Shown: in pieces, positions 52,331 through 59,753 of the stretch
Position numbering within the stretch: the stretch's first letter is position 1
Layout: every line of letters starts with the position of its first letter
Origin: CAYILR01 sp964364175
GTDB taxonomy: Bacteria > Bdellovibrionota > UBA1018
Length of the DNA: 59,753 nt
NCBI GenBank assembly: GCA_964364175.1
Contig: CAYILR010000024.1
Coordinates: forward strand, 1-59,753
Reading direction: 5' to 3'
The notes under the pieces: model-generated
Databases searched by the model: none
Told to the model about the DNA's origin: nothing
What the model saw: only the letters and a program-made list of their open reading frames with translations
Position numbers and translations under genes: made by a program

Positions 52331-53340
52331 GCGTTCTTCCTCGTCCAAGGACTGAAACTATGAATCACCAGACCTCTCAAGATACCCACTCCAAATACCA
52401 TGACGACGGCGCAGTGCAGAGGCAAAAGTTTGAGTACTTCCAGGGGATTCCGAGTAAAAACAAGCACCGACACCCCCACCGCTCCTATGAATCCCGCGAG
52501 CACGCCTAAAGCGTGCTGAGGATATACGAATAAAGCCAAAATCCAGGCTAGAGTCGCAAAAGCCCCCAATATTGAAACCCAAAAAAATGGCCCCTGACGT
52601 CTTTGTACGACGTGATATTCCACAAAACTCGGTCCCCTCGCCCAGAGGTGCTTCAGGAAATCCCACGCGCTCTCGCGAGGCAGCCAGTTGATTCGAAACT
52701 CCGGATGAACAACGATCGGTTCTTCGCGAACCATTTCTTTCAAGACTGCATTGTCATCGCTCATCAACGGTGTGTTTTCCAAAGGCTTGCAAATTTTCAA
52801 AAATAATTCACGTGAACATAACAGCGTGGTGGTTCCACTCAAATACTGATCAAAATTTTCTGAATTCAGTTCTAACGGTTGCTGAGTATCCCGATAGTGC
52901 CGTCTAAAAATTGCACGATGCGAACGATCCCAATACAAACAATAAACACTTCGACTCACATCAATATCCACGCAAACACAAAGACTCGCGTACTGCTTGC
53001 GCAACCTTCCCAAAGCCGCACCAAAATCCGTCGGCAATGTAATCCTGCTATCGATGAATAAAATCCGAGATCCTCGAGCCCTCTCTGCCCCTCGCAATCG
53101 CGCCAAAAACCGTCCCTGATTTTGCTGCAAAGCTAGGATCTCAATCAATTCACCCCGAGGCCCCGCCTTCAATAATCCCACTTCAAAAACAGAGGCATCC
53201 GACGACCCATCATCCACAAAAATCACTTCGATCACTTGATCCAATACGCCAGAAGCCAGAATCGAATCCCAAAGCGCACGCAAGTACGGCGCCATATTGT
53301 AGGTGGGAATGACAATCGAAATCGTATCCGCTTGAGACAT
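52327..53340 (-). CDS. Family 2 glycosyltransferase with C-terminal membrane helices
   Basis: A 337-aa GT-A fold enzyme: ISIVIPTYNMAPYLRALWDSIL, VIFVDDGSSDASVFE, QNQGRFLARLRGAE and RILFIDSRITL (DxD replaced by DSR), then ESAWDFLKHLWARGPSF and three C-terminal hydrophobic segments (about 250-325). It probably transfers a sugar to a lipid-linked acceptor at the membrane. A GTG at 53343 is an alternative start; CAGGAG lies upstream. First gene of the overlapping four-gene glycan operon. Confidence 0.83.
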   Translation of the reverse strand: MSQADTISIVIPTYNMAPYLRALWDSILASGVLDQVIEVIFVDDGSSDASVFEVGLLKAGPRGELIEILALQQNQGRFLARLRGAERARGSRILFIDSRITLPTDFGAALGRLRKQYASLCVCVDIDVSRSVYCLYWDRSHRAIFRRHYRDTQQPLELNSENFDQYLSGTTTLLCSRELFLKICKPLENTPLMSDDNAVLKEMVREEPIVVHPEFRINWLPRESAWDFLKHLWARGPSFVEYHVVQRRQGPFFWVSILGAFATLAWILALFVYPQHALGVLAGFIGAVGVSVLVFTRNPLEVLKLLPLHCAVVMVFGVGILRGLVIHSFSPWTRKNA

Positions 53341-53361
53341 CACCCCTCGAGATCTCCTGGT

Positions 53362-54900
53362 TTAAAAACGAACTCTCACCGAACTCCATGGAAATTCAGT
53401 AAGTCTCAAGCGGATGCTCACAGCGCTTTGTTGAGACCGAGGACGAGGAGGCAACAAAGTCACCTTTCTAGGCCGCGTTCCATTTCCTGCAAAAAGCTGG
53501 GTTTCGATCAGCTGCACCATCTTTTGATACTTGAGTGTATTCTCAGGAGATAAATTCGGATTGGGATTCCTGACAGCCGGACTGGTAAACGACATTTTTC
53601 CGTCCAACCCTGAGCGCAGGAAATTTGAGCTAAAAAATCGCTCGGGATGACCGCTGAAATCAAACTTAATCGGCAGAGTCAACCCATCGCATTTCCAACG
53701 CGCGTACAGGACCCCGCGCGCACGCTGAACCCGATGCCAGTCAAATTCAAAATGGTTTTCGGATTGGCAGAAAGTTTTGCTCTCTGGGTTTACGTTGGGA
53801 AGAATGCTCTGAGTCTTGGGCAACCACGCAAACACGGATTGTGATTCTCCTCGGGAACTCATCAAACCCGCAGGACGATAAATAGTGGATTCAAGAGTTT
53901 GCGCCATGGACTCACCCGCAGTTTCGCTGAGGGCATCCGAAAGCTGCTGCACAAACTCCGGGTAAATCCGCGTCGCAGGTGTACTGCGAGTCACCGCGCG
54001 CAAAATCGTTCGATCTGCAATGTCAGCTCCCACCCAAGCGCGGTACTTCCAAAGCAAAGAGGGAAGGAATTTCAACTGAGTCAGCGAGTCTTCCATTTTC
54101 AAAGAGTATTTTCCCTTGAGTTTGCCCACTCTGAAAGGCCTGACCAGCAGTTGCTTTTTCACATAAGGACAGGTGTCACTCGTATAAAGATTCGAGTGGT
54201 TGAGGAAAGAAGCGGCAAAATAATCGGATAAGCCTTCCGTGAGGGTGCGCATGATCCGATTCCGTCCCATGAACTGCCCAGTCAGCAGGTGCGTGTACTC
54301 ATGATAAATGGCGTCTGGGCAAAGCGCCGTATCCATAACGCGATCACTGGAATAGCGATAAAGGATGCGCGTTGCATGTTCGCGAGCAAACCAAATTTCA
54401 TCGCTCCAGCCTTCCTGCGCCACCTGAGGATCCGCAGGGGGAATGGTCAAAGAGGTATTTTCAAGCGATCTTTCAGAATCATAAAAACTTTTGGGCGAAA
54501 ACAGGTAGGGGACATCAAACCGGATTTTCTTGGGTGAGAAAGAAAAGTCGAGAAGATCGGGGGAGCTGGAAATTTCGGTGAGTCGAACTGAAAAAAAATT
54601 CTCTATTTTTTTGAGTTGATACGCAAGAGTTGCAGCGCGCAACGTGTCGAGATCCTGCGGCTTCGCGACACGGATGGAAAAAGTCTGATCCTCCAAGCGA
54701 CGATAAATGGAAAAATTTTTACTGGCGAACTGCTCGCTTGAAATCAGCTCTAATTGATCTTGCAAAACGGTCTTGAGTTCGAACTTTGAAGCACTTGAGT
54801 TCCAGTCCACTACTTGAAATGAAGGCAAGTCCGCTAAGCTCAAGTGAGCATTTCCCATCAGCAACGCTGCCAATACCCAGGATTTCTTGAATTTTCTCAT
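53362..54900 (-). CDS. Secreted zinc metalloprotease-like protein (HEYTH)
   Basis: A 512-aa exported protein (signal peptide near NAHLSLA-DL). The zincin motif HEYTH lies in DAIYHEYTHLLTGQ, and a glutamate in LTEGLSDYFAASF about 25 residues later fits the third zinc ligand of gluzincins. The flanking sequences are not from a family I can name. Substrate unknown; a role in envelope or prey-protein turnover is possible. ATG 54900 is chosen for GGGAGGAAG directly upstream; the frame begins at 54912. It lies 22 bases upstream of the glycan operon on the same strand and may be cotranscribed. Confidence 0.75.
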   Translation of the reverse strand: MRKFKKSWVLAALLMGNAHLSLADLPSFQVVDWNSSASKFELKTVLQDQLELISSEQFASKNFSIYRRLEDQTFSIRVAKPQDLDTLRAATLAYQLKKIENFFSVRLTEISSSPDLLDFSFSPKKIRFDVPYLFSPKSFYDSERSLENTSLTIPPADPQVAQEGWSDEIWFAREHATRILYRYSSDRVMDTALCPDAIYHEYTHLLTGQFMGRNRIMRTLTEGLSDYFAASFLNHSNLYTSDTCPYVKKQLLVRPFRVGKLKGKYSLKMEDSLTQLKFLPSLLWKYRAWVGADIADRTILRAVTRSTPATRIYPEFVQQLSDALSETAGESMAQTLESTIYRPAGLMSSRGESQSVFAWLPKTQSILPNVNPESKTFCQSENHFEFDWHRVQRARGVLYARWKCDGLTLPIKFDFSGHPERFFSSNFLRSGLDGKMSFTSPAVRNPNPNLSPENTLKYQKMVQLIETQLFAGNGTRPRKVTLLPPRPRSQQSAVSIRLRLTEFPWSSVRVRF

Positions 54901-55114
54901 ACTTCCTCCCACTTGATTACGACCCGGGTCTTAGCGCTTTTGATGCAAAGCGGCTAGCAAAATATGAAAAAAAATCATTTCGCTAATTGACCTGCGACCA
55001 ATCCCGTGTAAGGACGAGCGCATCCTCGGGGGAGGAGTTTTTAAAAAAAAACAAAAACCTACCTGAGCCATAAGGCTGAGGTGTTGTTGCAAATATTCTC
55101 TTAAGGAGAGATCT

Positions 55115-55504
55115 ATGAAAAAACTAGTCGTATTAGTCATGTTGCTTGCATTGGGTGGACAAAGTGCATTCGCTGCAAACGGTCAGACCCAAGTTTCCAT
55201 GCAAGACCTCAAAAACACCCTGGGCCAGCTCACTGAGACTCAAGCTCTCAAAACCCTCGAAGAAGCCAACATTTCCCCCGCTGAATACAATCGCATTGCT
55301 CAGCGCCTCCAAGATGCGAAAGAAGCCGGAACTTTGGACCAAGAACTGGGATCCATCGTGGACTCCGTTCGCATGAGCCCAGCCACCGGGAGCTACCTCC
55401 ACGGCGTTAACGGCATCACCTTTGGCGGAGTCGTGCTCAGCGTGATCATTGTAGGAACCATCTACATTCTCTTCTTCCAAGAAGGCGGAATAATTTTGAT
55501 CTAA
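55115..55504 (+). CDS. Small secreted protein with C-terminal membrane helix
   Basis: A 129-aa protein: Sec signal (LVVLVMLLALGGQSAFA-AN), a helical middle with repeated hydrophilic segments (QDLKNTLGQLTETQALKTLE, AEYNRIAQRLQDAKEAG), then a hydrophobic helix (GVVLSVIIVGTIYILFF) near the end. The mature protein would be held in the membrane by its C-terminus with the helical part in the periplasm. AAGGAGAG gives a strong start and a good terminator follows, so it is likely well expressed and monocistronic. No family recognised. Confidence 0.75.
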   Translation: MKKLVVLVMLLALGGQSAFAANGQTQVSMQDLKNTLGQLTETQALKTLEEANISPAEYNRIAQRLQDAKEAGTLDQELGSIVDSVRMSPATGSYLHGVNGITFGGVVLSVIIVGTIYILFFQEGGIILI

Positions 55505-55529
55505 TTGTTAAAAAAAATTGGAATAGAAG

Positions 55530-55567
55530 AAGCGGCTTTTGCTTTCGGGCAAAGCCGCTTTTTTTTT
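55530..55567 (+). terminator. Rho-independent terminator
   Basis: AAGCGGCTTT (55530-55539) and AAAGCCGCTT (55551-55560) form a strong stem followed by a run of T, 26 bases after the stop of the small secreted protein gene. Confidence 0.92.
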
Positions 55568-55622
55568 ATTCATCTTTCAGACAGGCGTCATTACGAGAAA
55601 AAGCCATTTGTGACAATCAATT

Positions 55623-56462
55623 TTAGAAGAAAAGCCGGTAACCCAAGCTCGTTGAAGGAGAGAAAACGGCGCCAGACAAGGAAGAAGATTCAATTGGGCT
55701 CCCAGCATTACGCCATCGATGATAAATCATCACATCAATCCACATATGGGTAAAAATAGAAGGACGAATGTCCATGCCGTTGAGATGCGTTTGAAGACAC
55801 CACAATAAGCTATTTGCCACATTATTCACGGTACCGGCCAATACCTGCTTAAAGCTATACCCATACAACATATGTCCGAAACTGAAGAGAACTGCGGAAG
55901 TGAGAGCCCCAAGCGGCTTGAAGTGCGTGACCTTTGAAACGACCGGAAAGACATAGCCACGATATAAAGCTTCTTCAGCCATTGCGTTGGGGGTTTGATA
56001 AATGACGCCCAAAAAAAACCTCTTAGGTCCCCGATAGACCGTGTCCGGTGCTCCTCGGTAGGTCACATAAGCATTTGCACCGAGCTGTAACGGACTCACC
56101 CAGTCGATGAGGTTAAGAGGATTGTAGGCTGCAAGCGTGTCGTAGATGAGAGTGCTTTTATATTTTCGTTTCTCACCCGTATCCCGGTAAACATCATAAA
56201 TGCTGTACTGCCAAATGTTGGTGCCTGTATGAAGGCTCACCTTGCTAAACGGAAGAACTCCGAAGCCCGAAGCAAAAAAAACCGCAACACCCCCGAACCA
56301 AGCAATGCCCTCGATGGTCTCGCCCTGCACAACATGACCGAGGCCCGGAACAACACCCAAGAGGCCAGCGACTTCAGCTGAAACTTTGGCGACGGCCGGA
56401 TTAGAAAAAAGTAATCCAACTACCACTGCGATGGCTAGCAAGTTATAATGGACTCTTACCAC
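55623..56462 (-). CDS. CPBP-family intramembrane metalloprotease
   Basis: A 279-aa membrane protein with the CPBP (Abi) active-site pattern: motif 1 EEALYRGYVFPVV (paired Glu and Arg), motif 2 FSFGHMLYG (His) and motif 3 FTHMWIDVM (His). Members cleave membrane-embedded substrates or act in bacteriocin immunity. The N-terminus begins with a hydrophobic segment resembling a signal (LLAIAVVVGLLFSNPAVA) and GLLGVVPGLGHVVQGE. The start is GTG at 56462 without a clear ribosome binding site, so the exact N-terminus is uncertain. It is divergent from the AlbA_2-type gene. Confidence 0.83.
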   Translation of the reverse strand: MVRVHYNLLAIAVVVGLLFSNPAVAKVSAEVAGLLGVVPGLGHVVQGETIEGIAWFGGVAVFFASGFGVLPFSKVSLHTGTNIWQYSIYDVYRDTGEKRKYKSTLIYDTLAAYNPLNLIDWVSPLQLGANAYVTYRGAPDTVYRGPKRFFLGVIYQTPNAMAEEALYRGYVFPVVSKVTHFKPLGALTSAVLFSFGHMLYGYSFKQVLAGTVNNVANSLLWCLQTHLNGMDIRPSIFTHMWIDVMIYHRWRNAGSPIESSSLSGAVFSPSTSLGYRLFF

Positions 56463-56591
56463 CAGAAAACGGTAGCACGATTTTTCTGGGATGACATGCT
56501 GGAATAGAGTTTGATGGTAGTAATTTTGCCTTTCTTAAACCAGCTTGCTTCAAACAAATCTCCAGCATCACTTTGATTTTCCTTCCCTCCT

Positions 56592-56630
56592 TGACCGATT
56601 ATTTTAATTTTGACCGATAGTGACCGATAG
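56592..56630 (+). promoter_or_regulatory. Three TGACCGAT direct repeats (operator)
   Basis: TGACCGAT occurs at 56592, 56611 and 56621; the last two are adjacent identical 10-mers TGACCGATAG, and the first is 19 bases away. They lie 15-50 bases before the ATG of the AlbA_2-type gene, where a repressor or the protein itself could bind. Confidence 0.6.
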
Positions 56631-56644
56631 CTTATTATGTAATC

Positions 56645-57991
56645 ATGCAGAAGCTTACAGATAAAATCCCTCATCAAGAAAGTGATCTTATTGAATTCAA
56701 AGCTTTTTTTGGCGGAATCAGCTCGAAAGAGCTTTCCCAAACCCTATGCGCATTTGCCAATGCTGATGGAGGTTCTGTTTACCTGGGAGTGACCGATTCG
56801 GGTGACCGTAAGGGGTTGAAGCTGACGCCCTCTATCTTAGATCAGATTCAAAACGCAGCCCGAGAAGGATGCGTTCCTCCCCTTTCGATTCAACTTTCAA
56901 ACCTTCCTGTTACAAGTGATTTGTCTGTCATTTGTATTTCTGTTGAAAAAAGCACGCGCTTGCATACCACTGCAAATGGACAAGTATTTTTGCGCATCGG
57001 AACTCAAGACAAACGAATTTTGGGAGATGAGTTGCTTCGGCTAGCAGAGTCAAAATCGCATGTGTCATTTGAAGAAGAAGTTCTGGATTTTGGAATGGAG
57101 GTGATTGATGCAGAAGCGCTAGGTGCATATTATCAAGCTCGGCGTTCGGTTACGGCTTCTGGAAAAAAACTGAGCTCAGAAGAACTTTTGCTGAAACTGG
57201 GTTTAGCTGTGAAAGAAAATGGAAAATTTAGAATCAAGGCCGGTGCGTTTATTCTCTTTGGGCGTGAAACGGAAACAGCGCTCTTGCAACGAGATTTTAC
57301 TTTTGTGCACTACAAGGTGTCAGGAGGGATGTACGAATATCGCGAAGATTTGTCTCTTCCTGTAACGCGTGTTTTTGACCGTATGCTGGAGTTGTTGCGT
57401 CCCTATAATCGAAATACCCAAGGTGTTTCAGGTCTTAAGCGCCATGAAATTTTGAAGTACCCGGAGGAAGCAATTCGCGAAGCAGTACTCAATGCTTTTG
57501 GACATCGAGATTACCGATGGTCGGGCTTAAAAAATGAGTTTCGACTTTATCCTGATCGCCTGGAGATCATCAGTCCTGGCGGGTTACCTGGTTGGATGAC
57601 ATTGGAGACCTTAGGGTCTAGGCATTATTCGAGAAACCCAAAAATTATGCATGCTTTAATGATCTTAGGCTTCGTTGAAGAACTCGGTCAGGGAATTTCG
57701 TTGATGCGATCCGCTTTAAAACGCAATGGAAATCCCCCTCCTGAGTTTTTTACTTCGAATGAAAGTTTTAAAGTGGTTTTTCGTCCACAGCACGTACTTG
57801 TTCAGACTGATTTTTCAGTCCTTGAAAAAGAGTTTGAGGCCCAAGGCACTTTGAGCAGATCCCAGATCGAAAGTCTCTCTGGGCTGAAATCCACTCGGAC
57901 AAAATATCTTATCCAAAAGTGGATTCGCGAAAAGCGCATTGTCCGCATAGGTCAAGGCCCAGGGACTCGATACAAACTAAAGCCACACTGA
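56645..57991 (+). CDS. AlbA_2/Schlafen-domain ATP-binding regulator
   Basis: A 448-aa protein of the family often labelled putative transcriptional regulator with an AlbA_2 domain. The N-terminal part has ESDLIEFKAFFGGISSKEL, LCAFANADGGSVYLGV and VFLRIGTQ; the middle has the GHKL-like ATPase segment PEEAIREAVLNAFGHRDYRWSG and ISPGGLPGW; the C-terminus is a winged helix (LSRSQIESLSGLKSTRTKYLI, KRIVRIGQGPGTRYKL). It likely binds DNA in an ATP-dependent manner. TGACCGAT repeats sit just upstream. Such genes often travel with mobile DNA; here no other mobile gene is adjacent. Confidence 0.87.
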   Translation: MQKLTDKIPHQESDLIEFKAFFGGISSKELSQTLCAFANADGGSVYLGVTDSGDRKGLKLTPSILDQIQNAAREGCVPPLSIQLSNLPVTSDLSVICISVEKSTRLHTTANGQVFLRIGTQDKRILGDELLRLAESKSHVSFEEEVLDFGMEVIDAEALGAYYQARRSVTASGKKLSSEELLLKLGLAVKENGKFRIKAGAFILFGRETETALLQRDFTFVHYKVSGGMYEYREDLSLPVTRVFDRMLELLRPYNRNTQGVSGLKRHEILKYPEEAIREAVLNAFGHRDYRWSGLKNEFRLYPDRLEIISPGGLPGWMTLETLGSRHYSRNPKIMHALMILGFVEELGQGISLMRSALKRNGNPPPEFFTSNESFKVVFRPQHVLVQTDFSVLEKEFEAQGTLSRSQIESLSGLKSTRTKYLIQKWIREKRIVRIGQGPGTRYKLKPH

Positions 57992-58085
57992 GAAATCAAC
58001 ATCAAATATTAAGAGCTTTGTTGTATCTGGCTCACTCAAACCACGGTTTCAGCCGAGACAGCCCCTTTGATTTTCCTTTTTTTTA

Positions 58086-59189
58086 TTAAACATTGGAAAG
58101 ATAATCCAAAACTACTTGAGAAGGGCTGATTTGTGAATCGAATGTGTCACGTTTATACAAAATCGGTTCTGCCAAAAATCGGTCAATAAGTTCGGGCTTG
58201 AACTGACTCAGGAGGCAAGGTCCATCCTTCAAACCTTCCACCCGCTCAGTAGAATCTCGGAGGAGTAAGCAGGGTTTTCCGAGATAAAAGCATTCTTCCT
58301 GATTGCTACCGCCATCACTCAGAACAAAGTCTGCGCGATTGAGCAGGTGAATAAATTCCGTAAACGGCATTCTTGGAATCAATTTGATTCCTGCTTGCGC
58401 GAAGGTTCTTTGCAACTCAGGATCAGACTCGATTTTTGCTTGGGTCGGTGGATGCAAAACAAAATGCACTTCGTAACCCATTTTTGCTGTTCGCAAAAGT
58501 ACATCCACCATTTGCTGCCAGCGGGACGAGGATCCCAGATTCTCAAACCGATGTAGGTTTGCAACGACGTAGGGTTTGCTGGGAATTTCAATTTTCGATT
58601 TTTCCTTCAAAACCTGTCGAATCGCATCGAGCAAAGTATTGGCGTGAGTGGGAACCACTTTTCCTGCAACTCGAGATTTTTTCAAATTTTCTTCTGCTTT
58701 TTCGTCCTGAGGAAAATGAATTTTTGCAAATCTGGAAACCATTCGTCGAGTGATTTCTTCGGGGAAGGGTTCGAATATTTTTGAGGATCTTAGCCCTGCT
58801 TCCAAATGAGCAACGGGAACTCCCAACCGTTTGCCGTAGAGCGAGCCGACTAATGTGGACAAAGTATCTCCGTGGACAATCCAAAAATCTTTGGGAGAAG
58901 GATCATGGCCCGAAACTTCGCGGACTTTTTGGCGGAGCTGATTTTTTAAATTGGCTCGGAAAAACCATCGTAGAGCTTCGCTCGATCGATCGAGGTCGCG
59001 ATCAGTCAGTGTGAGAACTCCCAATTGGGTAGCTGGTAAACCAAAATCACTCCATTGCTTTTTGAGATTGATCGCACTCTGCCCAGTCGACAGACAGAAC
59101 CACAGAATCCCGCGCTCTTCGGCCAGCTTCAACAAAGGATAGATTTTGATGAGCTCGCCTGCAGTTCCCAGGCAAAACCAAAGTCGCAT
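58086..59189 (-). CDS. UDP-N-acetylglucosamine 2-epimerase-like (WecB) enzyme
   Basis: A 367-aa GT-B-fold enzyme: IVHGDTLSTLVGSLYGKRLGV, HLEAGLRS, PEEITRRMVSRFAKIHFPQ, and SDGGSNQEECFYLGKPCLLL match the WecB pattern in which UDP-GlcNAc is converted to UDP-ManNAc. The usual THRREN-type motif is replaced by NLHRFEN, and the usual GGIQEEA by GGSNQEEC, so the substrate may differ from UDP-GlcNAc. It probably contributes an amino sugar to the envelope glycan made by the operon further left. GAGG precedes the ATG. Confidence 0.82.
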   Translation of the reverse strand: MRLWFCLGTAGELIKIYPLLKLAEERGILWFCLSTGQSAINLKKQWSDFGLPATQLGVLTLTDRDLDRSSEALRWFFRANLKNQLRQKVREVSGHDPSPKDFWIVHGDTLSTLVGSLYGKRLGVPVAHLEAGLRSSKIFEPFPEEITRRMVSRFAKIHFPQDEKAEENLKKSRVAGKVVPTHANTLLDAIRQVLKEKSKIEIPSKPYVVANLHRFENLGSSSRWQQMVDVLLRTAKMGYEVHFVLHPPTQAKIESDPELQRTFAQAGIKLIPRMPFTEFIHLLNRADFVLSDGGSNQEECFYLGKPCLLLRDSTERVEGLKDGPCLLSQFKPELIDRFLAEPILYKRDTFDSQISPSQVVLDYLSNV

Positions 59190-59512
59190 TTTTGACCTCT
59201 TTCCTAATCCAGACCTCCTTCATAACGCAGACCCACTGTTGAGGCAAACCGCTTGAAGTCCGAGATATCCGCCTGATTTAGCCTTACCCAATCCAACCCG
59301 ACGATCCGAATAACCCCTAAAATCTTAACAATTATCAGCCTCAATCTAAAAAATCGTCATAACCCAATGAATTTAATAAATATTTTATCCACACCAATTT
59401 TTATGGATCCTTGACTTGTTAAGGCCGTCCTGAGATACTAAAAAGTGAAAGGCTCGGATATTGGGGGTCGGAAAAGGCAACTTTGACGCGGGCCTCTCCG
59501 AGACACAGTTTT
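59190..59512. other. Intergenic region before the terminal lipoprotein gene
   Basis: No gene is visible. It contains a possible leader for the epimerase gene (reverse strand), an AT-rich part around 59330-59410, and at 59482-59510 the second copy of the 30-bp repeat seen at the left edge. Confidence 0.6.
59482..59510 (+). repeat. 30-bp repeat, copy 2 (partner at 25-54)
   Basis: TTTGACGCGGG-CCTCTCCG-aga-CACAGTT, close to the sequence at 25-54, ends three bases before the ATG of the lipoprotein gene. If TTGACG is a -35 box the shared CACAGTT would overlap the -10 region. Confidence 0.55.
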
Positions 59513-59728
59513 ATGATTGAAGTACGTTGGTTCAGGTTTTCGTCTATGCTGATTACGATGGCATGCGCCTTTTCAGCCTGCCGTCCTGCTATCGACGACA
59601 ATGGACTCACTTCTGAAGCGAATAGCAGCGAGTTGAGCGATGACTCCGTGACGACAACTAAGATCAAAAATGGCGCAGTGACTCCCGCAAAACTCTCCCA
59701 AGAAGTAATGGATGACCAATCTTCGTAA
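59513..59728 (+). CDS. Small lipoprotein with tail-fibre-like repeat
   Basis: A 71-aa product with a hydrophobic start and lipobox MACAFSAC, then DSVTTTKIKNGAVTPAKLSQ, a motif typical of repeats in long secreted or fibre-like proteins (TTxKIxNGAVTxAKL). The stop at 59726-59728 comes after only one repeat, so the gene may be a short family member or truncated. ATG 59546 is an alternative start. A repeat copy ends directly in front of it. The start is not backed by a ribosome binding site. Confidence 0.5.
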   Translation: MIEVRWFRFSSMLITMACAFSACRPAIDDNGLTSEANSSELSDDSVTTTKIKNGAVTPAKLSQEVMDDQSS

Positions 59729-59753
59729 TCGAGGGCTGGTTACCTCATGTTAA

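Noticed and set aside
56456..56740. 94-aa reverse frame between the CPBP and AlbA_2-type genes
   Set aside because: It overlaps the operator repeats and the start of a well-supported gene, with no ribosome binding site or recognisable domain.

Overview
The window looks like chromosome from a Bdellovibrionota-type (Bdellovibrio/Oligoflexia-like) bacterium. The lineage call is an inference. It rests on a TIGR02147-type HTH regulator beside a secreted protein with an HEYLG motif, many small Sec-exported and lipoproteins with short gene spacing, a large HAMP-array hybrid kinase, and an rplU-rpmA-obg-nadD-rsfS-rlmH block. No phage, insertion sequence, CRISPR array or replication origin was seen.

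Layout. (1) 1-3050, accessory: a frameshifted erythromycin-esterase-like gene, a BrnT/BrnA toxin-antitoxin pair with a palindromic operator, a small gene and an exported thioredoxin, flanked by two copies of a diverged direct repeat. (2) 3151-6532, nucleoside salvage operon deoB-deoA-pnp with overlapping stops and starts; cytidine deaminase (8977) belongs to the same pathway. Between them lie two secreted hydrolases (SGNH and GH5). (3) 9438-13157, housekeeping: L21, L27, Obg, NadD, RsfS, RlmH. (4) 13307-17063, a proline-rich secreted protein, a 2OG-Fe(II) dioxygenase, then a stress cluster (GlsB-like protein, small hydrophilic protein, Dps, SPW-repeat membrane protein, and one frameshifted mini-gene). 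(5) 17180-27872, a signalling island: a 1559-aa hybrid kinase with eight 92-aa HAMP repeats, a stand-alone receiver, a second hybrid kinase, a free Hpt protein, an OmpR-type regulator, a membrane-anchored receiver and an NtrC-type sigma54 activator. (6) 27953-33519, a secreted protein, class-3 aldehyde dehydrogenase, tRNA-Ser(GCT) with an inverted duplication of its 3' end, and a three-gene delta-60-repeat/PAS membrane cluster. (7) 33656-38222, an RRM RNA-binding protein, a Cys/Met PLP enzyme, a ParE/YefM-type toxin-antitoxin pair, an HEYLG protein and the TIGR02147 regulator. (8) 38382-46375, a large membrane protein and, divergently, a PrkA-like AAA+ protein followed by a SpoVR-YeaH (VWA) fusion; both of the latter carry apparent Sec signal peptides. 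(9) 46451-54900, an acyl-CoA synthetase and a tightly overlapping glycan operon (two GT2 enzymes, a flippase, a polytopic membrane protein) behind a secreted metalloprotease. (10) 55115-59753, a small secreted protein, a CPBP protease, an AlbA_2/Schlafen-type regulator with TGACCGAT repeats in front, a WecB-like epimerase and a small lipoprotein.

The two most unusual things are these. First, the PrkA-YeaH-SpoVR stress module, cytoplasmic in known bacteria, is here reduced to two genes with SpoVR and YeaH fused, and both products look exported. Second, there is a family of short cloverleaf-like palindromic elements: two copies, with compensatory base changes, sit in frame inside two different membrane-protein genes, and a third, architecturally similar element is built from the tRNA-Ser 3' end.
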